Shown: piece by piece, positions 32,271 through 43,734 of the stretch | Layout: each line of letters opens with the position of its first letter | Position numbering within the stretch: position 1 is the stretch's first letter | Assembly (NCBI GenBank): GCA_022606425.2 | Contig: JAHDVF020000091.1 | Span: forward strand, 267,020-331,019 | Length of the DNA stretch: 64,000 nucleotides | Reading direction: 5' to 3' | From: Lepidostoma basale | Taxonomy: Eukaryota; Arthropoda; Insecta; Trichoptera; Lepidostomatidae | Program-made: the position numbers and the translations under genes | The notes under the pieces: generated by a model | What the model was told of the DNA's origin: nothing | Database searches by the model: none | The model's input: the letters and a program-made list of their open reading frames with translations, nothing else

Positions 32271-33385
32271 ATTTCACACATTCGTCTAAGAGATCTCATT
32301 TCTACTGATTTTTTTTATCATTTCATCCTTCTTTTGCCACTTCCATGCTTCGCTTCCATTCTTAAGGGTCGGTACAAGAAAACTATTGTGCACTGCTATT
32401 GTAAATTGAAACTAACCATCACGTCGTCTCCCTTTTCTTTCCTGACGTATTTCTCAATTCGCTTCCCCAACATTCATACATCTTGTCATGCGAGCACATC
32501 GATTTATCCGACTCCTCACGTGGCCATGACATTCAATATTTAATTAATTTGATTGTTCCACGTTTTCCTAGAACTTCCTCTAATTCTAGTTCAATTTACA
32601 ACAGCAGTGCACAATGGTTTTCTTGTACCTACCCTTAAGAATGGATGCGAAGCATGGAACTGGCAAAAGAAGGATGAAATGACAAAAAAAATCAGTAGAA
32701 ATGAGATATCTTAGACGGATATGTGAAATGCACGCTGTCTCTCCGAAGCGGTATGCAGAAAGAATAGACTGCCACAATTTTTTTCCTGACATACTTCTCT
32801 CGCTTCTTCAACATTCATACATCGTGTCATGCACGCGCGTCGATTTCTCTGACTCCTCACATGGCCGACATTCAACATTTTATTTATTTGGTCGTGCCAC
32901 GTTTTCCTCGGTCTTCCTCTATTTCTAGTTCCATTTACATGGTTAACATATATTTTTTTACCATTATTTTTTCATTCATTCTTTCCATGTGTCCAAACCA
33001 TCTTAATGATCCATTCATTATTTTATTCATAACACCATCATTCGCACCGCATTCACTTCTTATATTTTCATTCGACACTCTATCATACGCAGATTTCACA
33101 CATCTGTCTAAGAGATCTTATTTCTGCTGCATTTATTCTACTTTATACTGCATACATAAGGGTCGGCACAAGAACACCATTGCCATCTTTGCTTTTTTGG
33201 ATAGGCTTTTGTTTGCGATGACAACTTTAAGTGCACCATTCACTCTGTTGCCTGCCCCAACCCTTCTTTCAATATCCCTCTCCACTGTAAACATACTTCC
33301 TAAATAAACAAATTCATCCACTTGTTCCAGATTTTCACCGTTTACACTAATGTTGCAGACTGCCATGCTTCCTTCTTTTTAGAAA
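32271..33385 (-). mobile_element. Cluster of RTE-A LINE fragments, mostly reverse
   Basis: Several short pieces (32275-32410, 32415-32600 reverse, 32605-32735 forward, 32740-33385 reverse). The last reads from [20 protein letters not shown] down to GRPRKTW. It is closest in sequence to the copy at 37780-38200. Confidence 0.75.
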
Positions 33386-33600
33386 ATCATTACCTTGACT
33401 TTTAAACTATTTTTAAATTTAAATTAAATTATCACTTATACACTGGTCTTAGAAGATTTTTAAGTATTAAAAAACATAGATTTAAACGATCTGACGATGT
33501 TAAAAAACTGTCAAAACTTGTGGTTATATTTGTTATTATAATATCATAAATTTGCATTGAAACTTCTAATGCTTTATAAAACCAAACCACATATTGTCAC

Positions 33601-33856
33601 CTTATCAAATCACGTATTACAATCACTTGTATATATTTCAGATCACTTAGTTTTAAGTAGACTTTTTCTATTAATTTTTCACTATTCCGTGGTGATTCAT
33701 TTGATAAAGTATCTGTTTCTACAGACGAAACACGCAGAATTTGCGGCAAAGATAACATCGCGATAACAGAAGATAAGGAATCGATTATTTCAGAACAGAG
33801 CGAAATAACAAAATTATTCCAACCATCTGATAAGTGAACCGATTTGAAATTGGTTC
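33601..33856 (-). CDS. Orphan exon-like ORF, unknown protein
   Basis: Acceptor ATATTTTACATAG before 33856 and donor ATAAG/GTGACA with the intron starting at 33600. The 84 codons between are fully open (LSDGWNNFVISLCSEIIDSL; VYLKLSDLKYIQVIVIRDLI) and do not match any repeat family here. No domain recognised. Upstream, 82-bp array 2 starts about 40 bp from the acceptor, the same layout seen in proven introns. Neighbouring exons were not found. Confidence 0.35.
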
Positions 33857-33894
33857 CTATGTAAAATATAATTAATAAACGGGGTACGTTGATA

Positions 33895-35125
33895 AGACTC
33901 ACGCTCCAATACCCGGCAGCCTCGTATAAAAAACGCTCGGTATAGTAGCCGCTACAACAGCGAACAGCAGATTTCAAAAGACACGCTCCATTACCCGGCA
34001 GCCCCTTATAACAAGCGCCTGGTGTAGTGGCCGCTACAACAGCGACCAGAAGCAATGGAGAGACACGCTCCATAACCCGGCAGCCCCTTATAACAAGCGC
34101 CTGGTGTAGTGGCCGCTACAACAGCGACCAGGAGCAATGGAGAGATACGCTCCATAACCCGGCAGCCCCTTATAACAAGCGCCTGGTGTAGTGGCCGCTA
34201 CAACAGCGACCAGGAGCAATGGAGATATACGCTTCATAACCCGGCAGCCCCTTATAACAAGCGCCTGGTGTAGTGGCCGCTACAACAGCGGCAGCAATGG
34301 AGAGATACGCTCCATAACCCGGCAGCCCCTTATAACAAGCGCCTGGTGTAGTGGCCGCTACAACAGCGGCAGCAATGGAGAGATACGCTCCATAACCCGG
34401 CAGCCCCTTATAACAAGCGCCTGGTGTAGTGGCCGCTACAACAGCGGCAGCAATGGAGAGATACGCTCCATAACCCGGCAGCCCCTTATAACAAGCGCCT
34501 GGTGTAGTGGCCGCTACAACAGCGGCAGCAATGGAGAGATACGCTCCATAACCCGGCAGCCCCTTATAACAAGCGCCTGGTGTAGTGGCCGCTACAACAG
34601 CGGCAGCAATGGAGAGATACGCTCCATAACCCGGCAGCCCCTTATAACAAGCGCCTGGTGTAGTGGCCGCTACAACAGCGGCAGCAATGGAGAGATACGC
34701 TCCATAACCCGGCAGCCCCTTATAACAAGCGCCTGGTGTAGTGGCCGCTACAACAGCGGCAGCAATGGAGAGATACGCTCCATAACCCGGCAGCCCCTTA
34801 TAACAAGCGCCTGGTGTAGTGGCCGCTACAACAGCGACCAGGAGCAATGGAGAGATACGCTCCATAACCCGGCAGCCCCTTATAACAAGCGCCTGGTGTA
34901 GTGGCCGCTACAACAGCGACCAGGAGCAATGGAGAGATACGCTCCATAACCCGGCAGCCCCTTATAACAAGCGCCTGGTGTAGTGGCCGCTACAACAGCG
35001 ACCAGGAGCAATGGAGAGATACGCTCCATAACCCGGCAGCCCCTTATAACAAGCGCCTGGTGTAGTGGCCGCTACAACAGCGACCAGGAGCAATGGAGAG
35101 ATACGCTCCATAACCCGGCAGCCCA
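33895..35125 (+). repeat. 82-bp minisatellite array 2, with homogenised 78-bp block
   Basis: About 15 units. From about 34280 to 34770 seven units are identical 78-bp forms lacking four bases (GCGGCAGCAATGG instead of GCGACCAGGAGCAATGG). Because 78 is divisible by 3, this block creates long spurious ORFs on both strands. The first units carry CAGATTTCAAAAGACACG, also seen in array 1. Confidence 0.95.
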
Positions 35126-35690
35126 TAACAGAGCATAATCTTGGGGGGTATAGCCTTGGCTCTATCCAACGGCATTTCTCTTGGGTATGCTGGGGTATAA
35201 CTCCCTCCAACTGAGGAGGGAAGGATTAAAGGCAACGCATTTTTCAAACTGATTCGGGGCTCTATTGAGAACCCCTAAGTTCTGGAAAAAATAGATATTT
35301 TTGTTCCTGATAACTACCTGCGACAGCGCCGACATCAATTGTTCTTTGCTCCGTCACGCAGAACCAACCTGCCTTTGGTGATGCTAGTAGGAAGAGCATT
35401 TCGGATGTTGAATCTAATCGTCTCAGATTTGGACATTTTCAGTGTCAGTGAGGCAGTATTCATAAAGGATATATTACAAATTCTGGATAGAGTACTGCCT
35501 CACTGACGCGACGTCGGCAAATTTGGGTTCCTTCTGCTATGTAGGATTTTTTGGTCTCATGTTGTTTTATCTTATCTTTGTAACACCGTTTTGTGTCCAA
35601 ATGAGTCGCCTCAATGTTTTTCCTTTGTTATGTCTCATTTGTGTATCATGTATAAATAAATAAATAAATAAAAATCTTATTTTATGCCCC
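35126..35690 (+). mobile_element. JK-B LINE 3' end, (ATAA)n-tail subtype
   Basis: Matches [20 protein letters not shown] and [18 protein letters not shown], with a 3'UTR ending in ATAAATAAATAAATAAA at about 35650. The subtype differs from the TTTGATTTGATTT-tailed copies and matches the reverse copy at 51230-51778. Confidence 0.78.
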
Positions 35691-35799
35691 AAATCACTGC
35701 ACAGAAGCGCTTTGAATTTCTCCTTCAGACTATTATACTTTAGATAATTTGTAAACATCATTTTGGAGAGTCAAAACAGGAAGACCAAAATGAATGGAG

Positions 35800-36350
35800 C
35801 ACTCATTCCGCATTATGGAAGTCATTACCGCAAATAGCTAAGATGGCAGTGCACAATGGTGTTCTTGTGCCGACCCTTATGTATGGAAGTGAAGCATGGA
35901 ACTGGCAAAAGAAGGATAAAAGTAGAATAAATGCAGTAGAAATGAGATCTCTAAGACGAATGTGTGGCAAATCTGTTTATGATAGAGTGACAAATGCAAG
36001 TATAAGAAGTGAATGTGGTGCGAATGAAAGTGTTATGAACAAAATAAGGAAAGGGTCATTAAGATGGTTTGGACACATGGAAAGAATGAGTGAAGACAGA
36101 ATGGTAAAGAAGGTATATGTAAACGGCGTGAACGGAGCTAGAAATAGAGGAAGGCCGAGGAAAACGTGGCACGATCAAATCAATCAAATATTGAATGTCG
36201 GTCACGTGAGGAGTCGGAAAAATCGACGTGCGTGCATGACAAGATGTATGAATGTAGAGGAAGCTAGAGGCGTATGTCAGGACAGAACAGTGTGGCGTTC
36301 CATTCTTTCTGCCTACCCCTCCGGGGAGACGGCGTGATGGTAAGTTAGTT
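35800..36350 (+). mobile_element. RTE-A LINE 3' fragment, well preserved
   Basis: A 164-codon open frame (35843-36337) encodes [40 protein letters not shown] and [12 protein letters not shown], then TGATGGTAAGTTAGTTAGG. Confidence 0.87.
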
Positions 36351-36359
36351 AGGTAAGTT

Positions 36360-36785
36360 CGACTGAAGCAAAGATGGCACTGCACAATGGAGTTCTAGTG
36401 CCGACCCTTATGTATGGAAGTGAAGCTTGGAGTTGGCAGAAGAAGGATGAAAGTAGGATTAATGCCGAAGAAATGAGGTCACTAAGAAGGATGTGCGTTA
36501 AAACAATGTATGATAGAATATCTAATGATGAAGTAAGAAAGGAATGTAAGGCGGATGAATGCGTGATAAATAAAATCAAGAAAGGAACAATAAGATGGTT
36601 TAGACATATGGAACTAATGGATGAGGGAATTAAAAAGATATATAAAAGTAGTGTGAATGGTAAAAGAAGTCGAGGAAGGCCAAGGAAGAAATGGCATGAG
36701 CAAATTAAGCAATCACTGAAAGGAAATTTAAGAAATGGTCACTAAGATGGTTTTGACATATGGAACGAATGGATGAGGGAAGAAT
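36360..36785 (+). mobile_element. RTE-A LINE fragment, [12 protein letters not shown] subfamily
   Basis: A 123-codon open frame (36374-36745) encodes [20 protein letters not shown] and [20 protein letters not shown]. Truncated by a SINE at about 36787. Confidence 0.82.
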
Positions 36786-36786
36786 G

Positions 36787-37045
36787 ACGACCTTCGTGGC
36801 CGAGTGGTAAGTGCATTGACTGCCACCCCGAAGGTTCCGGGTTCGATTCCCGGCGAGGGCAGTGCGATTGTCACACTGTCTTTGGTCTGGTGTAGAATTC
36901 ACGTGACAATAAAATGGCGATAGATTAGCTACCTATCACAGTTCACGAGAATCACTATGATAGCTATAATACCCTTTACATCCATTTGGCTCATGCTGTC
37001 ATGATGTAAAGAGCGATTCAACAAAATAATAATAATAAAGGTTAA
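36787..37045 (+). mobile_element. tRNA-derived SINE
   Basis: Contains a pol III A box (TGGCCGAGTGG) and B box (GGGTTCGATTCCCGG) about 40 bp apart, a tRNA-unrelated body (TTTGGTCTGGTGTAGAATTC) and an AATAATAATAA tail. Other copies lie at 42712-42962 (-) and 61755-61950 (+, 5' truncated). Confidence 0.88.
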
Positions 37046-37049
37046 AGTT

Positions 37050-37260
37050 CAAGTATTGTGAATGGAAATAGAAGTCGAGGAAGACATGGCATGACCAAAT
37101 TAATCAATTACTGGAAGGCGGCCATGTTCGAAGTAGTAACAATCGACGAGCGTGCATGTCACGATGTGGGAATGTAGAAGAGGCGCGAGAATTGTGTCAG
37201 AATAGAACAATGTGGTGATCCATCCTCTCTGCCCATGGTAGGCTAGTTAGATAGCTAGGA
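37050..37260 (+). mobile_element. RTE-A LINE scrap
   Basis: Decayed piece from [16 protein letters not shown] to the tail area. It continues the copy interrupted by the SINE at 36787. Confidence 0.65.
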
Positions 37261-37399
37261 AGACAAATTAATCTAATTTTTAAGTCTGAGAAATAGATAT
37301 AAGTACATGACACAACGTATGAATGTTAAAGAAGCGAGAGAAGTGATTCAATAAAGAATAGTACCACCATACATGTAGTTTCATACCACCAGACAGGTA

Positions 37400-37620
37400 T
37401 TGTAAAGAGTTAACTAACTAACTAACCATCACGCCGTCTCCCCGAAGGGGTAGGCAGAAAGAATGGACCGCCACACCTTTCTTTCCTGACATATTTCTCA
37501 ATTCGCTTCCTCAACATTCATACATCGTGTCATGCACGCGCGTCGATTTCTCTGACTCCTCACATGGCCGACATTCAATATTTGATTTATTTGATCGTGC
37601 CACGTTTTCCTCGGTCTTCA
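37400..37620 (-). mobile_element. RTE-A LINE 3' end
   Basis: Reverse tail (TTAACTAACTAACTAACC) and GRPRKTW to RACMTRCMN region. Truncated at about 37620. Confidence 0.78.
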
Positions 37621-37779
37621 CGTTGTAAAGAGTTATTGAATATAAATAATATTAACCCTTTGTTTCCAGGCACTTTGTCAAACACTATACCAAAATCGAA
37701 ATGTATTTTATAATATAATACAAAACATATTATTATAATTTATTGAAATTAAATTAAATTAACGAGCTAAAAGGTTGGA

Positions 37780-38830
37780 TTCAGGTGCCAAAAAGAGCGG
37801 AGTGTCATGACGCTGTCCTACTTGCAGACAACGAGCATGAACTACAAGTCCTGGTGAATAGTATGTATGAGGTATGCATGCGAAATGATCTGATGATGAA
37901 TGTTAATAAGTCCAAGGTAATGATTTTTGAAAAGGAAGAAATCATGACAGTCTGCAACATTAGCGTGAATGGTGAAAATTTGGAGCAAGTAGTTGAGTTT
38001 GTGTATTTGGGTAGTATGTTCACAGTGGAGAGGGATATTGAAAGAAGGGTTGGGGCAGGCAACAAAGTGAATGGTGCACTTAAAGTTGTCATCGCAAACA
38101 AAAGCCTATCCAAAAAAGCAAAGATGGCAATGGTGTTCTTGTGCCGACCCTTATGTATGCAGTATAAAGTAGAATAAATGCAGCAGAAATGAGATCTCTT
38201 AGACGAATGTGTGGATACTCTGTGTATGATAGAGTGTCAAATGAAAATATAAGAAGTGAATGCGGTGCGAATGATGGTGTTATGAACAAAATAATGAAAG
38301 GATCATTAAGATGGTTTGAATATAATAAAGAATGAATGAAGAAAGAATGGTAAAAAAAGTACATGTTAACGATGTAAATGGAACCAGAAATAGAGGAAGA
38401 CCGAGGAAAACGCAAGATCAAATAAATCAAATATTGAATGTCGGCCATGTGAGGAGTCAGAGAAATCGACCCTTATGTATGGAAGCGAAGCTTGGAACTG
38501 GTAAAAGAAGGATGAAATGCAGTAGAAATGAGATCTCTTAGACGAATGTGTGAATACTCTGTGTATGATAGAGTGTCGAATGAAAATATAAGAAGTGAAT
38601 GCGGTGCGAATGATGGTGTTATGAAAAAAAAACAATGAAAGGATCATTTAGATGGTTTGAACACGTGGAAATAATAGTAGAATCAGAAGACCGAGGAAAA
38701 CGTGGCACGATCAAATAAATCAAATGTTAAAATTGGGCCACGTGGGGAGTCGGGGAAAACGATTTGCGTGTTGAATGTTGAGGAAGTGAATTGAGAAAAG
38801 TGCGGCAGTCCATTCTTTCTATACCTTGGG
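37780..38830 (+). mobile_element. RTE-A LINE fragments in tandem
   Basis: The first piece carries [20 protein letters not shown] and [20 protein letters not shown]. The second, from 38470, repeats the MYGSEAWNW to [14 protein letters not shown] region. Many indels. Confidence 0.8.
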
Positions 38831-39191
38831 CTCTTGTCGCTAGTGAAACGAAATCCGATACATTGGATTTGGGTAACCATAGGGTTAAAAATAATGTAGT
38901 GAAACAAAGTTAAACTTGGGCGTGGCTTATGGTGAGTGATTTAAAATCCATTATATGAATGATACCACTGAACAAGGGATAGAACCCGTCACTTAACTCT
39001 GACAAGCCACGTGTTTCTTCTCACATTAATTATTCACCCAGTGTCTGGTCAGAGGTATCCAACAATCAATGTTATCCAACTTGATGACTTGCGAAGAATG
39101 TTGTACAAATTCCACACAGTATCACAAAGGCTAAATATGGCTATATCAGTCAACAAAACAAAAATCTCACAGAGGGTGATTAATTCATGAA
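38831..39191. other. Intergenic, nothing recognised
   Basis: No ORF, repeat family or RNA gene recognised. Confidence 0.5.
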
Positions 39192-39192
39192 A

Positions 39193-40440
39193 TTTAATTG
39201 TATCTCAATAGAAACTGAATATGGTTGATCAAGGTGTTTACAGGACTTATGACCTGTCATTGGTTGGGTTAAGCGCACGCTTTATGTAATTACAACATTC
39301 CCCATTCCACCTATTTCTTTATGACCATGTAAGACAATTTTTGGAGGTTGTATATATGCTACAAATCTATGCTTATCTTCACATGTCAGTTTCAATACAC
39401 CATCTATGTAGATTTGATTACATATGTTAATCTTTTTAACCCTTAACGTACCGTGTTCAAAACAAAACGCTTGCTCCCATGTGGTAAGTTCAGTTTACCG
39501 CTAACTTTATCTAAATATCAAGCATATGACTAGATGAATCAAAATTTAATTTATGTCATCTTGTAGGGAATTTCATTAGGAATAGATCGATATCTATAAC
39601 ATACATGGATTATTTGAAAAACATATCATTATTAATTTTTTTCTGGAACCATGCGATTTCTGATATGGAATGCGTCACGGCATACGATCGACTAAAATCA
39701 GGTCTAAACAAGCGCCGCGCGGCGCGGCCCACTAAAGGCACCTAGGCAAAATTTATAGTACGTTCAAGACAACGAGTACGTATTAATATTTGTCCCTTTT
39801 GGTAAAGTGTTAATATTTTCACAGTTCTGATATTATTAAATTGCGTCCTGCGTTTCCGTCCACAGTCGGTATTAATTCGTACATATTGAAAAGGCCAAAG
39901 ATATAATTTATAATACGTTCAAAACAGCGAGTAAGTATTTGTCACTTTGATAAAGTTGTAAATATTAGCAAAACAAATTCTACCTTAACACGAATGAAGG
40001 TGAGGGCAGTCTTAGAAAATATTTTTTTTTGGGATGAAGGAAGTAATTTTTTGCTTTTTTTTTTATTACGAAATATTGAGAACACTTCAATGGAGGATTA
40101 CAATTTTTTTTATAATATTAGGGTCTATAGGTTTTAAGAAAATCAACTTTAAATTGGCAGTGGAAACTCAATTGACCACATGGCAACGCGACGGTTAAGA
40201 TTAATCTATATAATCCACACACTAACACCATCTATGGAGATTAATTTTTAGCATTTAGCAAACTACTTTATTAACACAATGTGAAGGCTATCGCCAATAG
40301 CGCATTGTTTAGAAGCCGCCTGGAGATGTCACTCCTATCTATATGCCAAAGAATTGACCAGAATGATTACAAATATTTTTTGTATACTTATACTTGTACG
40401 AGTATACGAATACTGGATTTCACCCATGCACCAATGAATG
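39193..40440 (+). repeat. S1 repeat split by a TTAA MITE
   Basis: The left half (39193-39435) and right half (40199-40440) of one S1 copy match the uninterrupted copy at 30310-30800 on either side of the MITE insertion. Confidence 0.8.
39440..40194. mobile_element. piggyBac-type MITE, copy 2
   Basis: 755 bp with TTAA at 39436-39439 and 40195-40198. Same ends as copy 1 (CCCTTAACGTACCGTG; GGCAACGCGACGG). The internal GC-rich block (GCGCCGCGCGGCGCGG) differs from copy 1. Confidence 0.88.
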
Positions 40441-41045
40441 ACCGTTTAAGGTTCAGCTTGTACTGAAATCCACATTAAAGGCATTAATTTCATTATTTCA
40501 GTCTACGAAATAAAAGAAAACAATAAAAAACACATTCACTTCTCTTAATTATCTAACTTTTGTATTGAAATATGAGTATTACTATTAAAATTAATATTTC
40601 ACTAAAAAAAATAGCACAATCACCAGTAATTGACACTTCAGGTTATATTGATACAATACATAGGTTTTGTTACATTGTCACATTATGAAACACCCTAACA
40701 TATAAAAATATGTAAATATTCAAAGAATCGCATAAGAAATAACATTAAAAAAACACTTAGCACACTTTTCCTTATAAAAAACTACTAACAATCTCAGAAC
40801 AACAACGGGAAGACGCACTTTTACCGTTTGACAAGGCACAGTTCAAAACTGATAGCTTTGTTTCTTACCCACAGTTGTCTCTGCCTACCTCTTTTGTCAT
40901 AGTTTCTTGGGATTAAAGCTTTTTGACTGGACACATAGAGCAATTCTTATTATATTTTGTTTTATTAACCAACGGTCATTTACTGGGGGGCGGTCAAATA
41001 CTGATGCTTCGACCCTATATCTAGGAAACCTACAAGATGTAAGCT
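40441..41045. other. AT-rich intergenic, nothing recognised
   Basis: Low-complexity AT-rich sequence without recognisable gene, RNA or repeat signature. Confidence 0.5.
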
Positions 41046-41610
41046 GACTGTTGCAAGCTGGCTCGGTGATATGGAGTCCCGACGAGGCAAGATACTCGCT
41101 CATGTTGGAGAGGGTTCAGAAAAGATTTCTGAGATATCTCTACATGAGGGAGTTTGGTAGCTATCCGTGGCTCTATCCCACTGCATTCCTCTTGGGCATG
41201 CTGGGGACCAATAATTTACAGATAAGAAGAGATGGGACCCATTTCTTCAGACTTATCAGGGGATTCTTTGAGAATTCCGTCATCTTGGAGGCTATCCATC
41301 TTTATGTTCCGGGTGGTTATCTTCGACAGCGTCAGCACAGACTGTTTTATCTCACAGCATGCAGAACCAACCTGCCTCTGGTGATACGCTCGTGATATGA
41401 TCGCTTCGGAGATCGACGTCTTTCATATTCGTGAAAGTACGTTCAAAAGACAAATACTCTTGACTTTGGAGAGTATCTTGTATTCCTAATGTAGAACCAT
41501 CTCTCATGCGTTCCTGGTATTATATATTTATTATATTTTACCTGTTCTATAATACTGTACTATAATAATTGTTTGTAATATCTTTTGAGAACATATCTGA
41601 TTTGATTTGA
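41046..41610 (+). mobile_element. JK-B LINE 3' fragment
   Basis: A 114-codon open frame encodes RVQKRFLRYLYMREFGSYPW, NLQIRRDGTHFFRLIRGFFE and [20 protein letters not shown], with a TTGATTTGAT tail. Best preserved [10 protein letters not shown] copy. Confidence 0.85.
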
Positions 41611-41884
41611 TGATATGATGTGGAAATCTTCATGATCTTGAAGCCAAAATGAAAAATTTTAATCACAAAATATTTCTTAGAATTATATTACAAAAAATGT
41701 TGAAAATCTCTGACATCAAAGACGTTTTTCGTAACTGTCAAAATGCACACGGTTACCTGAATGTCACTTCCTGTTATAACATAAGTATTTTTTACAAATA
41801 CGACATCTAAACGAATGAAAATGAATTTATTTTAAATCTTGACACAACGTTGCATTCGAATATGCTTGTGTTTTTATCTATTGT

Positions 41885-42392
41885 AAGGGTATTTTTTTTA
41901 GAGGTATACAATACACATTCAAAATGAAAAAAAAGTACATTAAAATAATGTTAATGTCTATGATATTTGATTTATTTAATAGATAATTTTATGCCATTAT
42001 TGTTTAAATATGATTTCGGGCATATGAGCGCCACGGCTAGCTCCAATGAAGCGCAATCGTGAAGTCCAATTTTAGACAATTGTCGTCTTTGTGGATGCGT
42101 ATTATCCACTAGAGTGTACGTGGTGCCAAAACGATTCAAGGTCTTCCGAATAACTTGCTCGGATGGACGATTATGTCAACCGTAAAGTGGACGTAGTGCA
42201 CGATAAGTTTGGCGAACCGAACCATGATTTTCAAAATAAATTTCCACAATTTGCGAGCGCTGTTCTGACGTCAGTCTATTCATGGTGAAATGGCAAAACG
42301 TACTGAATTTAAATCAACTGTCAACTATCAAATTGACAGTCTGTAGAAACAATTTTGACAGATTTAAAACCAAACCTCTAAAAAAACAACCA
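41885..42392. mobile_element. Deleted mariner-like element
   Basis: The left end TATTTTTTTTAGAGGTAT and right end ACCAAACCTCTAAAAAAACA are inverted (about 14-16 bp). Between them lies only the start of a transposase. A short internally deleted element. Confidence 0.65.
42010..42283 (-). pseudogene. Transposase N-terminal HTH fragment, broken
   Basis: From ATG at 42283 the minus strand reads MNRLTSEQRSQIVEIYFENH, then RQTYRALRPLYG, an in-frame stop, and HNRPSEQVIRKTLNRFGTTY. This is a mariner/Tc1-type helix-turn-helix domain as found in many insect transposases. The catalytic DDE region is missing. Confidence 0.78.
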
Positions 42393-42434
42393 AGTTATGT
42401 CTTTACACATGCAAATCTAAATGTTAAAAAAAAA

Positions 42435-42711
42435 TTACTTACTAACCATCACGCCGTCTCCCCGAAGGGCTAGGCAGAATGGACTGCCACACTTTTATTT
42501 CCTGACATACTTCTCAATTCGCTTCTTCAACATTCATACATCGTGTCATGCACGCACGTCGATTTCTCCGACTTCTCGCGTGGCCGATATTCAATATTTG
42601 ATCGTGCCACGTTTTCCTCGGTCCTCCTCTAGTTCCATATACATCGTTAACATATATATTTTTTACCATTTTTTCCATGTGTCCAAACCATCTTAATGAC
42701 CCTTTAATTAT
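42435..42711 (-). mobile_element. RTE-A LINE 3' end
   Basis: Reverse tail and RACMTRCMN to FGHMEK region; interrupted by a reverse SINE at 42712. Confidence 0.75.
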
Positions 42712-42962
42712 TTCATTATTATTATTATTTTGTTGAATCGCTCTTTACATCATGATAGCATGAGCCAAATCGATGTAAAGCGTATTATAGCTATCAAAGT
42801 GATTCCCATGTGATAGGTAGCTAATCTATCGCCATTTTATTGTCACGTGAATTCTACACCAGACCAAAGACAGTGTGACAATCACACTGCACTCGCCGGC
42901 AATCGAACCCGGAACCTTCGGGGTGGCAGTCAATGCACTTACCACTCGGCTACAAGGTCGTA
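42712..42962 (-). mobile_element. tRNA-derived SINE
   Basis: Reverse copy of the SINE at 36787. The B box complement (CGGCAATCGAACCCGGAAC) and A box complement (CCACTCGGCTACAA) are visible, with the ATTATTATTATT tail at 42716. Confidence 0.85.
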
Positions 42963-43180
42963 AACACTTTCATTCGCACCGCATTCACTTATTATATTTG
43001 CATTTGGCACAGATTTATCACAATCCGTCAAAGAGATATCATTTCAACTGCATTTATCATACTTTCATCCTTCTTTTGCCAGTTCCATGCTACGCTTCCA
43101 TGCATAAGGGTCGTCACAAGAACACCATTGTGCGCTGCCGTGGATAGGCTTTTGTTATGACAACTTTAAGTGCACCATTT
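42963..43180 (-). mobile_element. RTE-A LINE fragment
   Basis: Continuation of the copy at 42435 across the SINE; reads [24 protein letters not shown] residues in reverse. Confidence 0.7.
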
Positions 43181-43249
43181 ACTATATCTATTGAGAAAAT
43201 AAACTCATTTGATTTGTAGACTCTTTCCTCAGAAATATATCCACAGAAG

Positions 43250-43690
43250 CAAAGATGGCAGTACACAATGGAGTTCTAGTGTATGGAAGTGAAGCTTGGA
43301 GCTGGCAAAAGAAGGATGAAAGCAGGATAAACGCCATAGAAATGAGATCACTAAGAAGAATGTGCGGAAAAACGTTGTATGATAGAATACCGAACGATGA
43401 AATAAGAGAGAAATGTAAGGCAGATGACTGCATCGTGGATAAAATTAAAAAAGGATGGTTTGGACATATGAAACGAATGGATGAGAGTAGAATGGTTAAA
43501 AAGTTGTACGCAAGCAGCAGCGTGAGTGGAAACAGAAGCCGAGGACGACCGAGGAAAACATGGCATGACCAAATTAATCAATTACTAAAAGGCGGCCACA
43601 TTCGAAGTCGGAATAATCGACGTGCGTGCATGGTACGTTGTATGAATGTAGAGGAAGCCCTAGAGGTATGCCAGGACAGAGCATTCGTCT
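43250..43690 (+). mobile_element. RTE-A LINE fragment, KTLYDRIPN subfamily
   Basis: Open from 43255: [40 protein letters not shown] and [20 protein letters not shown]. Ends at an S1-terminus phrase (CGTCTCTATTGAGATACAAT). Confidence 0.82.
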
Positions 43691-43734
43691 CTATTGAGAT
43701 ACAATTAATCCTTAAAAGAAGTTTACGTACACTT

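Noticed and set aside
34170..34901. 231- and 236-codon open frames on opposite strands
   Set aside because: They are created by 78-bp (26-codon) tandem units of the minisatellite. Both strands are open equally and the frame has no start context, domain or splice support.
36790..36870. Functional tRNA gene
   Set aside because: A and B boxes are present but the body continues into a SINE sequence repeated elsewhere and the acceptor stem does not pair. It is a SINE head.
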